From Piscicola geometra (taxonomy: Eukaryota; Annelida; Clitellata; Hirudinida; Piscicolidae): a DNA stretch of 64,000 bases. The stretch covers positions 6,580,145-6,644,144 of the forward strand of contig OX030956.1 in the NCBI GenBank assembly GCA_943735955.1, read 5' to 3'. This document shows positions 63,401 through 64,000 of the stretch, piece after piece (the stretch's first letter is position 1; the number at the start of each line of letters is the position of its first letter). The position numbers were made by a program, and so were the translations under genes. The notes under the pieces are model-generated. The model was not told where the DNA came from, did not search any database, and was given only the letters and a program-made list of their open reading frames with translations.

Positions 63401-63886
63401 TTACATGTATGTTGTATGTCATTCCATAAAATTGTTGTAATTTAAACTTTTTTCATATTGAAAATTCATTTTGTAAATTAATTTTTTCTCTGAATAATTA
63501 AAAAACGAATCAACTGCCAGAATGTGGGTTTATTCGTATTGACTAATCTTCACATCAAGGAGCCAGAATATGGTAAGACAAATTAAAATATATTTTAATT
63601 TTATTTTATAAAATCTTTATTTGATTTTTGTCCTTTTTTTCTTTGATTAATTTTTTTAAACTTGGCTTTTTATGAAAAGCTTCAAACTCTGCTATTTCTT
63701 AATTCAACAAGATGTCTATTACGATGTCGAATACCTTCTCCATGACGATCACGATCTCGATGACGATTACGAACCCTCACCACCTGCACCTAAGGTCTTG
63801 ATTGATAACAAAGTTCCTAAAACAGAACATGTAGTGGTCCGAAAAGATTTTCCAGAAACTTTCATCTGGACCGATGTCATGTCCAA
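57424..63886 (+). CDS. Thioester-containing protein / alpha-2-macroglobulin family (CD109/TEP-like), N-terminal part
   Basis: Exons: 57424-57491, 57648-57814, 57949-57974, 58261-58414, 58515-58585, 58748-58799, 58907-58980, 59152-59191, 59391-59493, 59640-59745, 59805-60041, 60126-60270, 60520-60677, 60982-61104, 61379-61441, 62540-62743, a 5'-uncertain exon ending 63037, 63211-63345, 63521-63572, 63712-63886; it runs off the right edge in phase. A signal peptide (MIRTHWVLTGLALCLVTLVS) is followed by macroglobulin domains: YVVTGPKVMRPGSAYIASI, LAIQTDKRLYKPGQT with FRVIAFDPNLKPYN, DITPLGQWRI, EYVLPKFEVSVIAPE, KYTYGKLVKGTV, LGVDQSVLLL, then an acidic stretch (DDHDLDDDYEPS) in the bait-region position and VRKDFPETFIWTDV. 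These secreted proteins trap proteases or opsonise microbes through an internal thioester. The thioester GCGEQ domain lies beyond the window, and no anaphylatoxin CCxxG segment is seen, so C3 is less likely. Confidence 0.92.
61988..62119 (+). repeat. 21-bp tandem repeat inside the palindromic element
   Basis: Six units of TTTAAAACATGAATTAAATCC with minor changes. Confidence 0.92.
62144..62212 (-). other. tRNA-like segment with A and B boxes inside the palindromic element
   Basis: On the minus strand GTGGCTTAGCGC (62192-62203) resembles a pol III A box (TRGCNNAGYNGG) and GGTTTCAATTCCC (62148-62160) a B box (GGTTCGANTCC with one insertion), about 32 nt apart, as in a tRNA. The expected acceptor-stem pairing is not convincing, so it is a tRNA-derived promoter or decayed tRNA rather than a working tRNA gene. 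Confidence 0.5.
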
Positions 63887-64000
63887 GTGAGGCTGAATTA
63901 CAAGTTAACACTACCAATATTTTATTAGTTCACCAAACAATTTTTATTTTTATTTTTTTAAATTTTCAAGACTTTCGATTTAATCATTAATGAATCAGTG

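Overview
The window is eukaryotic nuclear DNA from an animal. Nearly every gene is split by GT-AG introns and there are no bacterial-style operons. The gene set includes an Lbx/ladybird homeobox gene, BBS2, a LAMP, shugoshin, FERRY3/C12orf4, an RNF139/145-type E3 and a thioester-protein/alpha-2-macroglobulin, which points to a bilaterian invertebrate. A spiralian is plausible but is not proven by the sequence. Intergenic and intronic DNA is very AT-rich, carries small transposon remnants and is crowded with microsatellites, while coding exons are clearly GC-richer.

Layout, left to right: a CFAP54-like fragment (+, 330-802); the 3' half of an NME6-like gene (-, 1006-1550); a full-looking copper P-type ATPase ATP7 gene (+, 3077-10763, 18 exons); an Lbx-type homeobox gene (+, 13364-20070); BBS2 (-, 20758-26272), sharing a 316-bp intergenic promoter region with a STARD10-like lipid-transfer gene (+, 26589-28285); a decayed piggyBac tail; a LAMP-family gene (-, 30102-31646); OXA1L (+, 32611-35394); an RNF139/145-like membrane RING ligase (-, 35772-37793); shugoshin (+, 38776-44234); alpha-L-fucosidase (-, 44554-47600); FERRY3/C12orf4 (+, 48035-51177); a 5'-truncated LINE; a short kinesin-14-neck-like gene (-, 52497-57144); and the first 20 or so exons of a TEP/A2M-like gene (+, 57424 to the right edge). 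Exon joins were derived by hand. For most genes splice phases close exactly (ATP7 2982 nt, FUCA 1362 nt, FERRY3 1614 nt, STARD10 807 nt, kinesin-like 603 nt, all multiples of three).

The genes do not form one pathway; they are a random syntenic neighbourhood in which transcription direction alternates almost gene by gene. The most unusual sequence features are: tandem repeats that start exactly at 5' splice sites and fill several ATP7 introns; an 856-bp inverted-repeat element in a TEP intron whose 69-bp ends each begin with a perfect 28-bp palindrome and which contains a tRNA-like promoter pair; a 21-bp coding minisatellite inside shugoshin; a 55-bp GC-AG intron in the fucosidase gene; several non-autonomous inverted-repeat elements; and a kinesin-14-like gene with no visible ATP-binding motor core. 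No convincing undescribed multi-gene system was found.
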